A stretch of 13,057 nucleotides of DNA from positions 235,788 to 248,844 of the forward strand of contig MU631465.1 of NCBI GenBank assembly GCA_026770615.1. Reading direction: 5' to 3'. This stretch comes from Pavlovales sp. CCMP2436 (taxonomy: Eukaryota > Haptophyta > Pavlovophyceae > Pavlovales). A model generated the notes under the pieces. It was not told where the DNA came from. It did not search any database and worked only from the letters and a program-made list of their open reading frames with translations. A program made the translations under genes and the position numbers. This document shows positions 6,134-12,831 of the stretch, piece after piece. Position 1 is the stretch's first letter. Each line of letters starts with the position of its first letter.

Positions 6134-7051
6134 TTACGTTTAAACCGAAACCGCCGCTTTTCCGTCGCAGTCTTCCGCTCGTCACAGCTGCAGCGCCGCA
6201 ACCCACCGTCGAGCCCGCCGCCGCCCAGCCCGCCGCCCAGCCCGCCGCCCAGCCCGCCGCCCAGCACGCCGCCAAGCCCGCCGCCTAGTCCGCCGCCGAG
6301 CCCACCGCCCAGCCCGCCTCCCAGCCCGCCGCCTTCAACGCCGACATTCACGCCGCATTCATTCAAGCGGCTCATCTTCAAGCGGGCGCTCAAGCGTGTC
6401 CGACACGTCGCATGCTGCTTCAGCTTGTGCTCGCCTTCCCGTCGTATTTTCACCCGCATCGAGCTTGTGGCTGTCGTGCGAGCAAGTGCGGTGTCGAATG
6501 CCAGTTGCGCAAGTCCACCCGCAACCCGCCAATCTCGGCCGTCTCACCCATGCATGGCCCCCGACCGCAAGCAGGCGAAAGCGTGCATCGATATCGTGGT
6601 TGAGCTGCAACAGGCATGCGCGGAGACCGGCGCCGAGTGGGAGGAGCCGCCGACGGCCAGCGCTGGCGACGCCTTTGCGAGCTGGCGCACGCGCAACAGA
6701 GCGCGGTACAAGTCTCGCAAAGAGAGCCACGCGGCCGCATTGGCGCGCAACGAGACCAACGCTGCGTTGCAGGTGCGGTGCGCTCAGTGGGCCGTGACGT
6801 ACGAGGCCGCGCCGACGGGCGAGGGCAGCATTGGGAGGCTCGAACGGCACGCGCGGCTGCACGCGCTGTGCGAGACCGGCGCCGAGTGGGAGGAGCCGCC
6901 GACGGCCAGCGCTGGCGAAGCGGCCTTTGCAAGCTGGCGCACGCGCAACAGAGCGCGGTGCAAGTCTCGCAACGAGAGCCTTGCGGCCGCATTGGCGCGC
7001 AACGAGACCGACGCTGAACAGCAATCAGCAGATCACGTATATCGTGTGTAG
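6134..7051 (+). CDS. Ser-Pro3 repeat protein with a duplicated charged domain (start unresolved)
   Basis: The plus frame is open for 305 codons from the TAA at 6131-6133 to TAG at 7049-7051. The first ATG is at 6554, so the full protein probably begins in an unseen upstream exon, or translation starts at 6554 and omits the repeat. Residues 24-68 of the open frame are an (S-P-P-P)n tract of the kind found in hydroxyproline-rich cell-wall proteins of algae. The C-terminal half has two copies of a roughly 48-residue domain with TGAEWEEPPTASAG, F-A-S-W-R-T-R-N-R-A-R and SLAAALARNET. The first spans about 163-210 and the second about 246-294, separated by a 35-residue link ending RLERHARLHALC. I do not recognise the domain. 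Tryptophan spacing loosely recalls helicase-associated repeats, but not enough to name it. On the minus strand the repeat would read as a Gly-Leu-Gly tract. I prefer the plus strand because its frame stays open through both the repeat and the duplicated domain. Confidence 0.45.
   Translation, partial: LRLNRNRRFSVAVFRSSQLQRRNPPSSPPPPSPPPSPPPSPPPSTPPSPPPSPPPSPPPSPPPSPPPSTPTFTPHSFKRLIFKRALKRVRHVACCFSLCSPSRRIFTRIELVAVVRASAVSNASCASPPATRQSRPSHPCMAPDRKQAKACIDIVVELQQACAETGAEWEEPPTASAGDAFASWRTRNRARYKSRKESHAAALARNETNAALQVRCAQWAVTYEAAPTGEGSIGRLERHARLHALCETGAEWEEPPTASAGEAAFASWRTRNRARCKSRNESLAAALARNETDAEQQSADHVYRV
6203..6337 (+). repeat. 12-bp minisatellite encoding Ser-Pro-Pro-Pro
   Basis: The core AGCCCGCCGCCC recurs about nine to ten times with single-base variants (ACG, AAG, TAG and CCA changes at synonymous or Ser/Thr positions). 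The period of 12 keeps the reading frame. Confidence 0.85.
6623..6764 (+). repeat. Intragenic direct duplication, copy 1
   Basis: The unit starts GAGACCGGCGCCGAGTGG and ends AACGAGACCAACGCTG. It matches 6872-7016 at about 95% by eye (about seven substitutions and one 3-base difference). The copies lie 249 bases apart, a whole number of codons, so the duplication preserves the frame. Confidence 0.9.
6872..7016 (+). repeat. Intragenic direct duplication, copy 2
   Basis: Second copy of the unit at 6623-6764. It carries one extra codon (GAAGCG against GAC). The near identity at the nucleotide level indicates recent duplication or gene conversion. Confidence 0.9.
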
Positions 7052-7340
7052 GGCCCCGGATTCTGCCTGGCGATGTGTATATCTATAACTGATAATATCA
7101 CAACATATAGCATGAAGTCGACTGCCGGCCAGAGACCGCGTGCTCATCCGTAGGAGCGACCCGTAGGAGTTCTTTCACACGAGTCAGAAAGTGTGCTCGA
7201 TGACGCAAAAAAATTACCACAAATGAACCTGATGTCACTCTGATCACAGTTTGACACACGGAAAATCGTGCTTTATTCGGTGCGAGAAACCCCTTAAGGT
7301 TTCCAAGCCCAAGTACGACCCCGGACCCGTTCACAACTAA
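7052..7340. other. Intergenic stretch
   Basis: Mixed composition with no protein-like frame. CCGTAGGAG occurs twice (near 7139 and 7151). I see nothing else that I can interpret. Confidence 0.4.
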
Positions 7341-7640
7341 TTGTTTTGTCCGACCTCGTCTCCGCGGCTCGGCGGCGAGGGCTCTTGGAGGCGCGGCGGT
7401 AACGTCGCTCCCGAGCATGGCGAGTGGAGAAGGCCACCTAGAGTGGCTGATAACGCCGCACGCTGCACGCCGACACCGGCGTGCACGACCGCGGCCGACA
7501 AGGTCGCAGTTGAGCTTTGCGTCTCGACGCTGCACCTCTGCAAGCCTGGACAAGGCGTGCAGGTGAAGCCGCGGTATGGGCCGTTTGGCTGGGCGTACGC
7601 CGTGGGGCGGTACGTCAAGGAGCGCGCGCCGCGGGAGTAG
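7341..7640 (+). CDS. Candidate exon, hypothetical protein (N-terminal part)
   Basis: The frame is open to the TAG at 7638-7640 but has no ATG, so it would be an internal exon or part of one. The second half is protein-like: AADKVAVELCVSTLHLC, then VKPRYGPFGWAYAVGRYVKE. The first half is arginine- and glycine-rich and less convincing. The next coding-like stretch lies in a different frame (from about 7680), so an intron or frameshift must fall between about 7610 and 7690. GTACGTCAAG at about 7611 is a possible donor and GGCTGCGGCAG near 7672 a possible acceptor. I do not recognise the family. Confidence 0.3.
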   Translation: MFCPTSSPRLGGEGSWRRGGNVAPEHGEWRRPPRVADNAARCTPTPACTTAADKVAVELCVSTLHLCKPGQGVQVKPRYGPFGWAYAVGRYVKERAPRE

Positions 7641-7679
7641 AACTCGGGCGCGTGCGGAGTGGCTGCGGCAGGCGACGAT

Positions 7680-8296
7680 TGGATGGCGAGGTAATTGGTT
7701 TGTGCGCACATCTGGAGATGGTGCTACCCGATGGCGCCGACTTCGAGATTGCGCCGTGGTTCGTAAGCGAGGGGCGCGTGATGTTCGTGCTTACTGCTCG
7801 CGCTGCGATCGCGCCACAGCAGCAACGGGCGGCGGGTGGCTAGCGCCGCGGGGCGGTGGCGGGTGGCAAGGCCCACGGGGACGGCAAGGGTGCACGCGCG
7901 GGCCGGTCAGCCCGCCGGGCAGCGGAGCACGCCCTGGCGGCCGCGGAGCGCGCCCAGGCGCCTGCACCCGCGCCTGCTGACGCGGGGATCGAGGAGCTGG
8001 TGGTGCCATCTCCCGTGGTGGACGCGACAACTGGTGTGGCAGTGACTCCTGCCGCTGACGCACCCGCTGACGCGCCCGCTGCCGAGGTTTCGATGTTATC
8101 GCAGACACTGCAGGTTTTGCTGCCGGCGCTGCCGCTGCACACTCTCTTTCAAACCGCGAGCAAGTCTGTCCCAGAGTTCATCACCAGGGTAATCAGTCCA
8201 CTGGCGAACTGGGCAGGCAAACCCGGCAAACACTCGAGATCGAGTGATGAGAGCAGCAGTGGTGACGACGACGGGAAAAGAAACCGACGGGCCTGA
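7680..8296 (+). CDS. Candidate exon(s), hypothetical Ala/Pro-rich protein with acidic tail; in-frame TAG
   Basis: One frame continues from about 7680 to TGA at 8294-8296 but is crossed by TAG at 7841-7843. Before the TAG it reads HLEMVLPDGADFEIAPWFV and SEGRVMFVLTARAAIAPQQQ. After it comes a basic Ala/Arg/Gly segment, an Ala/Pro stretch (AQAPAPAPADAGIEELVVPS), a hydrophobic helix MLSQTLQVLLPALPLHTLF, and a tail SRSSDESSSGDDDGKRNRR that looks like a phosphorylatable acidic patch followed by a basic nuclear-type signal. The TAG could lie in an unrecognised intron (GGCTAG|CGCC would be an AG acceptor), be a true stop with a separate downstream gene, or mark a pseudogene. There is no ATG near the front, so this is likely downstream of the 7341-7640 exon. 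I do not recognise the family. Confidence 0.35.
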
Positions 8297-8690
8297 CGCG
8301 GTGATGGCAACCTTGGCGAGGACTTGGGCATCTTCGGCAACTCAACGATATAATTTTTTGTCAGTGATGGGCCTTCGGCGCACATGCGCAACCGGAGGTA
8401 CCTGCGGGCACGGCAGATTCACTCGCGAGAGTGATGTCGTTATGAACCGACGACGATGACGGGTCTCGAGCGGAATAAATTATAAATTATAAAAGTGTTT
8501 GTTTGTGTTGATTTTTTATTCTTAGTGGGCGCTGTTCAGCTAGCCAAATGTGCCCCGGGAGCTAGGCGACTGGCCCCTAGCTTTTCAGCCGGCTGGGACG
8601 TTGGGAAGGCCTCTATATGTAGTGTATACCCAATGTGACGTACGTTACTGGCCGAGGAGTAATGGGAGGAATGGACCTACATATGGATGA
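8297..8690. other. 3' flank and intergenic region
   Basis: The first part is GC-rich and holds only short frames. 8475-8520 is strongly AT-rich with AATAAATTATAAATTATAAA, which could provide a polyadenylation signal for the upstream plus-strand gene. An inverted pair AGCTAGG/CCTAGCT at about 8560-8582 can form a 7-bp hairpin. No gene is evident. Confidence 0.4.
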
Positions 8691-9137
8691 CCTCGTGATG
8701 CTCAATGCCTTAGCCAATTATGGGGAGCCAAGCAGGTCACTATAAACGGTAAAACAGACGGCCAACACCTCCAAAAACCAGCCCTCACCCCAGGAAAATA
8801 CATGGTTACGACTCCAGATGGGGACATTCATAGAGCGGATGAGTCTTACCTCCGCAAAGCGGTGGCAGCACGCATTAGGAGACAGCTGGTTGAGAAACTT
8901 GTGGTCAACAAACCTGGAAAGTATAGAATTGAAGGGAACACAGCCGCACTCTGGGAACGTGAATCGGAATACATGCTTTCCTATCCTACACGGCCTGAGA
9001 AACTCCCGCGCTTCATGCTAAGGTGCATATCCGGGGCGGTACGATACAACGAGGAAATCGCAGCAGAGCACCCGGAAATTCTAATTAACCTCTTACCAGG
9101 CTGTCCTTCCAAATCCTCCGGGCTCTTTAGAGGCTAA
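8691..9137 (+). pseudogene. Possible C-terminal fragment of a LINE-like polyprotein
   Basis: The frame is open from just after TGA at 8688-8690 to TAA at 9135-9137 (148 codons), with the first ATG at 8802. Codon use is A-rich and unlike the GC-rich genes on either side. It resembles the reverse-transcriptase remnant at 12232-12831 in composition, which points to mobile-element origin. The C-terminal part LPRFMLRCISGAVRYNEEI ending in LLPGCPSKS loosely follows the pattern of LINE ORF2 tails: an LR-x-x-S/T-G stretch with asparagine, then a proline-cysteine motif. No catalytic motif is present. The frame could instead encode a small unrelated protein starting at 8802. Confidence 0.35.
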
Positions 9138-9302
9138 TTACACGGTATTCCCGTCGGAATCAGGTTCCGACCCCAATGTATAAAAAGATGGAGCGTCGAA
9201 TTTTACTTATTTTACGATATCTAACTCTTCAGAATTATTTTGTCAGAGTGAGTTATTACAGCCGTTTCAAGAGTTGCTATCTAACTAGCATACGACTGAG
9301 AG
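9138..9302. other. AT-rich spacer between the LINE-like fragment and the tandem array
   Basis: This stretch has no protein-like frame. It contains TATAAAAAG at 9179 and TTTTACTTATTTTACGATA. It may be the 3' tail of the element fragment to its left. Confidence 0.35.
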
Positions 9303-9668
9303 CTAGATAGGTGGTCGGTGACCGCGGCGGGCCAGCACGCGCACAGTGGTCGCGCTCCACGCCGGCCCCGGCCTCCAGGCGACCCTAGGGTACTTTGATG
9401 CGCCCACCCTGCAAATATGAAAAAATCTAGGTCACATAGACAGAGATTAGTTAATGAGTCAATATGGGTAAACCGCCCCACCAACCCCCTATAGCACCGG
9501 CGACCCATGTTACGGGCATAGGCCAAGCAAGCCGCGCCGGCCCTGGCCTCCAGGCAACCATAGGGTACTCTGATGTGCCCACCTTGCAAATAAAAAAATC
9601 CGAGGTCACATAGACAGGGGTTAGTTAATGAGTAAATATGGGTAACCCCCCCCCACCAACCCCCTATA

Positions 9669-9925
9669 TGACGTGCGATAATGCGCAGCGCGCCTAACCG
9701 CCGGGGGCGGAGATTACTGCCCCCCGGCTCTTAGAAAGCCCCGCAGGGCCCCCGGGGGCCCCGCCGAAGGCGCCTATGTGACTAACATATAACCAACTTG
9801 TCACATAGCCCGGGGGGCCACGGGGCCCCACGGATATTCCCCGTACGTTACGCCTTTTCTAAGAGCCGGACTGCCCCCGGCGGTTAGGCGAGCTGCGCAT
9901 TAGCGCACGTCATTTTAATTTTATA
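9669..9925. mobile_element. Hairpin element inserted in the array, 6-bp target duplication CCTATA
   Basis: CCTATA occurs at 9663-9668 and 9926-9931 and exactly brackets 257 bases missing from the other array units. The left arm starts TGACGTGCG at 9669 and the right arm ends CGCACGTCA near 9911. The arms are reverse complements for about 40 bases with two mismatches, meeting at GCCGGGGGC/GCCCCCGGC. The right side has an extra AT tail (TTTTAATTTTATA) with no partner on the left, so the element is not a simple symmetrical MITE. Without the nested element it would be about 103 bp, that is, a near-perfect hairpin with a short loop and an AT tail. It has no coding capacity. A 24-base copy of the right end lies at 6001-6024. 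Confidence 0.8.
9724..9869. mobile_element. 146-bp MITE, copy 2, nested in the hairpin element; 8-bp target duplication
   Basis: This is a near-identical copy of 3204-3349 (about six differences, no length change) with the same CCGGCTCTTAGAAA termini. ACTGCCCC occurs at 9716-9723 and 9870-9877 directly outside the termini. Removing the element and one duplicate rejoins ACTGCCCC to CGGCGG and restores the hairpin arm. An 8-bp duplication with short terminal inverted repeats is the hallmark of hAT-superfamily insertions. The superfamily assignment is an inference from the duplication length. Confidence 0.88.
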
Positions 9926-10280
9926 CCTATAGCACCGGCGACCCATATTACAGGCGTAACCGGAGCTAGCCGCGCCAAACCCGGTCTCCAGGCAACCATA
10001 GGATACTCTGTTGCGCCTTCCTTGCAAATAAAAAAAATACAGGCCAGATAGACACACGTTAGTAAATGGGTCCATATGGCGAAAACACCACATCCTCCCA
10101 CATAACACCCGCGACCCATATTACAGCCGTAACCGGAGCTAGCCGCGCCAAACCCGACCTCCAGGCAACCATAGGGTACTCTATTGCGCCTCCTTGCAAA
10201 CAAAAACAAAAAAGGCCTGATAGACCACACGTTAGTTAATGGGCTAATACGGCAAAAGCACACCATGGTAGAAGCACACT

Positions 10281-11097
10281 TCACCGCGTCGGCCGGTCCA
10301 CCGAGTGTGTGATCGGCTCAGGCAGCAAGCACCCGACACGCGCCATTGCCGCTACTAGCAGGCTCAGCGGCCTGCTGCCCCACGTGACGTGCGTGGCATT
10401 CTCGTATGGCAGCAGGAGTGAGTGCATGCAGTCGAGCAGTGTGGGCAACTGCTCGTCGAAGCCCTGCAGCGGCACCGTGTGGCTGCCGCACAGCTCGGCT
10501 CGAACCCCCCCCCCTCGACGTTCATGCCACCTTTCGACGTGCATACCATACATCGGGTTCCCGCACAACACGCGCCTACGCGCGATGCACCGTCGTTTTC
10601 GCCGTCGACAATCTCGAGCGAGAAAACGACCATTCGCGTGTCCGCGTGTGTAGCTTTCGGTGTCGTCGCCTCGCCCGCGAAGGCGAGAAGGCGGGTCCAG
10701 TGCGAGAGGTAGCAGGCGGCACCCCGTGAGAACAGACCCTAACCTCGTCCTCGTCATCGCCGATGTCGATCACCTCGCCAGAGTCTCCCGCCCAAGGTGT
10801 GACTGGCAACTCGTCGGTCTCCTTGTCGAGGTTGCCGCCGCTACCGCTCAGGCCGTCGAGGAAGTGCTCGTCCGAGCCAGGAACCCCGTCAACCCACTCG
10901 TGGTCAGACAACCCGTCTGCGTGGTAAACGGCCTGCGGCAGGGCCTCAGAGGTGCGCCTGCTCTTGCCCTTGCGCTTGGCGCCCTTGCGCTTGGCGCCCG
11001 CCGCGGACAGCGCGGGCCTAGTCGCCGTGCCACGATTGCGTCCGTAGCGGGTGCGTTCGCAAGCCCCCCCGCCAGGCTTTTGGTGTAAAAATCTCAT
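10281..11097 (-). CDS. Hypothetical nuclear-type protein with basic and acidic blocks, probably two exons
   Basis: The first part starts at ATG 11097-11095 and reads well to about 10740. It has the basic repeat GAKRKGAKRKGKSRR (residues about 34-48), resembling a nuclear localisation signal, then an acidic half rich in Asp, Gly and Ser that ends EVIDIGDDEDE. The VIDI core followed by acidic residues fits the SUMO-interaction motif pattern. Beyond this the frame becomes arginine-rich and ends at 10576. A second frame (in the region 10503-10281) is protein-like: AELCGSHTVPLQGFDEQLP, LLDCMHSLLLPYENATHVTW, SLLVAAMARVGCLLPEP. It ends with TGA at 10281-10283. An intron somewhere in 10500-10740 would join them, but I cannot fix its ends. 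A run of ten G on the minus strand (near 10507-10516) is a possible site of frame error instead. I do not recognise the family. Confidence 0.45.
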
Positions 11098-11166
11098 TTC
11101 GCCCGCGTGTTATACCGCTTTTTTCTAAAATAGTTCAGCCTATCCAAACAAAACACATTACCTCCT

Positions 11167-11445
11167 ATGGTCGCCCAAAACGAAGCACCAGCGGCCATAC
11201 CACCTATGCAGTATGAGCCCATACCCCTAACGGACAGCATCGCCCAAATCGAGGCACCAGCGGCTATATCATTTCTGCGGTATGAGCCTATACCCCCAAC
11301 GGACAGCATCACTCAGTATGAGCCCATATCCCCAACAGCCATACCGCCTATACAGCAAAAGCCCATACCCCCAACGGACGCCAGTGCGCTGACCACCCCT
11401 GCCAAACGAAAATGCCTGATGCGCAACCAGCCTACGAATAATTAA
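11167..11445 (+). CDS. Repetitive Pro/Ala-rich open frame, possibly mobile-element derived
   Basis: This frame of 92 codons (ATG 11167, TAA 11443-11445) is built mostly from a 23-residue repeat: AQ-x-EAPAAI...YEPIP-x-TDSI occurs twice, and a shuffled partial third copy follows (YEPISPTAIPP, KPIPPTDA). The C-terminus is basic (AKRKCLMRNQ). The sense strand is rich in A and C, unlike the GC-rich genes but like the reverse-transcriptase remnant downstream. The minus strand is also open across the repeat, so coding status is uncertain. It could be part of a first open frame of the downstream element. Confidence 0.25.
   Translation: MVAQNEAPAAIPPMQYEPIPLTDSIAQIEAPAAISFLRYEPIPPTDSITQYEPISPTAIPPIQQKPIPPTDASALTTPAKRKCLMRNQPTNN
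11172..11392. repeat. 69-bp tandem repeat, two full copies plus rearranged partial copies
   Basis: CGCCCAAA(A/T)CGA(A/G)GCACCAGCGGC starts at 11172 and again at 11241. Further partial units repeat TATGAGCCCATA(C/T)CCCCAAC and ATACCGCCTATACAG. The period is a multiple of three. Confidence 0.8.
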
Positions 11446-11481
11446 GATTCATTAACAGGTGTAAACCCGACCATACCCTCC

Positions 11482-11928
11482 ATGCAGCCGAAGCCCACCC
11501 TCAGGCCCAGCCGAGGCCAGCAACGCTTACGCACTTCAAACGTGGAAAAACGCAACCAGTGGCCGTCTCGAACCAAAACCTCATTACTAGCAGGAGCAGC
11601 CAGTCCCACCGAATCCAAAACAGGACCAGCCAGTCCCGCCATCAACCACGAATCCGCAGCAGGCCCGTCACGAATGCACGCACTGATCCATGACAAATCC
11701 TTCATATTCATGCACCACTCACGCACACTGCGCTCAGCAACCAAACGGGCCCTTGAAACCGGCCAGTCACCCACGCAGTCACACCACTCGGGCGACAAAA
11801 AACCTAAAACCAAACACGAGCCAGCAAGCTCAAAGTCTTCAAAACGCGAACATAAGCCAGCAAGCCCGCCACACCCCGCAACCCAAAGTCCTGCGCCCGA
11901 GGCACACCCCCGTCAAGGGGTGGGATAG
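11482..11928 (+). CDS. Ser/Pro/Lys-rich open frame, possibly mobile-element first open frame
   Basis: The frame has 148 codons from ATG 11482 to TAG 11926-11928. The protein is rich in Ser, Pro, Lys, Thr and His (SPTESKTGPASPAINHES; SSKSSKREHKPASPPHPA), which predicts a disordered, basic chain. The segment MHALIHDKSFIFMHHSRTLR is the only one resembling a folded region. The A/C-biased sense strand matches the frames at 11167-11445 and 12232-12831. Position upstream of a reverse-transcriptase remnant suggests a LINE first open frame, but no RNA-binding or zinc-knuckle motif is visible and about 300 bases of different composition separate the two. Confidence 0.3.
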   Translation: MQPKPTLRPSRGQQRLRTSNVEKRNQWPSRTKTSLLAGAASPTESKTGPASPAINHESAAGPSRMHALIHDKSFIFMHHSRTLRSATKRALETGQSPTQSHHSGDKKPKTKHEPASSKSSKREHKPASPPHPATQSPAPEAHPRQGVG

Positions 11929-12231
11929 AATGGGCCAGCAAATAAGCCGCGTATATTTATGGTTTTTGCCCCCGGGCAAAAATCTCAACATATGCGAGCC
12001 AGGCTAGCGAGGAAGTAATGTTTGGGATGCGCGAAGGTGGGCCGCACTCGCAAACGGTGCTGCATTTTCAGACGACGCGAGGGAGAGCAGTGGAGGTCGG
12101 TCAGCGCGCCAGTCGAGAGTCGTCAGTCGTCGATCGTCGTGTGGCTGAACTGATCAGCGATGGGGACGGTATCCGTGTGCTCGGGGTGGATCCCTGGATC
12201 TGAGTGTTTTTTCAACACTTAAATCCAGTGA
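11929..12231. other. Spacer of mixed composition with a perfect hairpin
   Basis: TTTTTGCCC and GGGCAAAAA are separated by two bases at 11963-11982, giving a 9-bp perfect stem. A 61-codon frame at 12018-12203 (ATG to TGA) is not convincingly coding and includes repeated GTCGTC/GTCGAG strings near 12110-12140. A second pair, GTGTT/AACAC around a T-run at 12203-12218, is weak. Confidence 0.45.
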
Positions 12232-12831
12232 GATCCTCCCGGGGACGGACGTTTAACTAGAAAACTACACATTACGAATCAAATCCTTCAAGCATGCAAT
12301 GCCCTGGAACTCTTTTTTGGAGAGCACGGATGCACCCGCAAAGATGGGCAGGTAGTACACCAAGCGATACTCACGTCTTATGTCCTAGCCAGCGCAAGAC
12401 GACACAAGAGACGCTTACTCGTAATTTTTTGCGATGTGGTCAAGGCGTTCGACTCAATAACATTTGAGGCACTCAAGGAAGGCCTCACCTTACATGGATT
12501 CTCAGAAGATTTTGCAAACCTAGTATCCACCCTGAAATCAGGAGGAACCGCTAAAGCACGCACACCGTACGGACACACATTCGAATTCGGAATTCGGAGA
12601 GGATATACACGCAGCAGGCAATGGGCGACGCAGCGCTCAGACCAGCAAAACATTCAGAACAGTCAGACGCCAGCTTGAATCCCTATCAGTCAATATAAAC
12701 AAGTGGACCCCCCAAGCCCAATCCTATTCAGCCTCCTCATAAATACCTTTATCATGTACCTCAAAGAACACACCGAACTAGGTTTCAAAATGGACTCAAT
12801 AGGCAGCATCATAACCGAAGATGACTGTTAG
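12232..12831 (+). pseudogene. LINE-type reverse transcriptase remnant with internal rearrangement
   Basis: The frame opens after TGA at 12229-12231. The finger region reads ITNQILQACNALELFFGEHG, then QVVHQAILTSYVLASARRHK. Motif A is LLVIFCDVVKAFDSI (about 12415-12459), where the first Asp of CDVVKAFD is the expected catalytic residue. Motif B begins GIRRGYT near 12591. It is then broken by about 95 foreign bases with an in-frame TGA at 12676-12678, and resumes in the same frame at 12706 as DPPSPILFSLLIN, the normal continuation of RRG-x-xQGD-PLSP. A possible motif C, IITEDDC, follows near 12811-12828, with Glu-Asp-Asp where Ala-Asp-Asp is usual, and TAG at 12829-12831 ends the frame. The motif spacing is that of non-LTR retrotransposons (LINEs). 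There is no endonuclease or RNase H domain, so this is a dead 5'- and 3'-truncated copy. Confidence 0.8.

Larger units (their letters stand above)
9303..10250. repeat. Tandem array of about 175-bp units, four copies, one interrupted
   Basis: The landmark CTCCAGG starts at 9373, 9548, 9986 and 10159. Spacing is 175, 438 and 173. Removing a 263-base insertion (element plus one target copy) from the second interval restores 175. Each unit carries, in order, GCACCGGCGACCCAT or variant, CTCCAGGCAACCATAGGGTA, a GCGCC(C/T) stretch, TTGCAAA followed by an A-rich run, a GATAGAC or CATAGAC segment, and TTAGTTAATG. The left edge of unit 1 is diverged. Units 1-2 resemble each other more than units 3-4, and the reverse. 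On the minus strand each unit keeps a related open frame (VPYGCLE, then CNMGR or NMGRRCYR). Confidence 0.85.

Noticed and set aside
6450..6992. Minus-strand frame of 180 codons over the duplicated domain
   Set aside because: Its repeats mirror the plus-strand duplication and its protein is arginine/serine-heavy. The plus frame also explains the Ser-Pro tract.
9150..9190. Possible tRNA or SINE B-box (GGTTCCGACCCC)
   Set aside because: There is no matching acceptor stem, A-box or cloverleaf around it. I found no tRNA or rRNA gene in the window.
9303..10250. Regularly spaced repeats considered as a CRISPR array
   Set aside because: The whole 175-bp unit repeats, with no short conserved repeat separated by unique spacers, and the context is eukaryotic.
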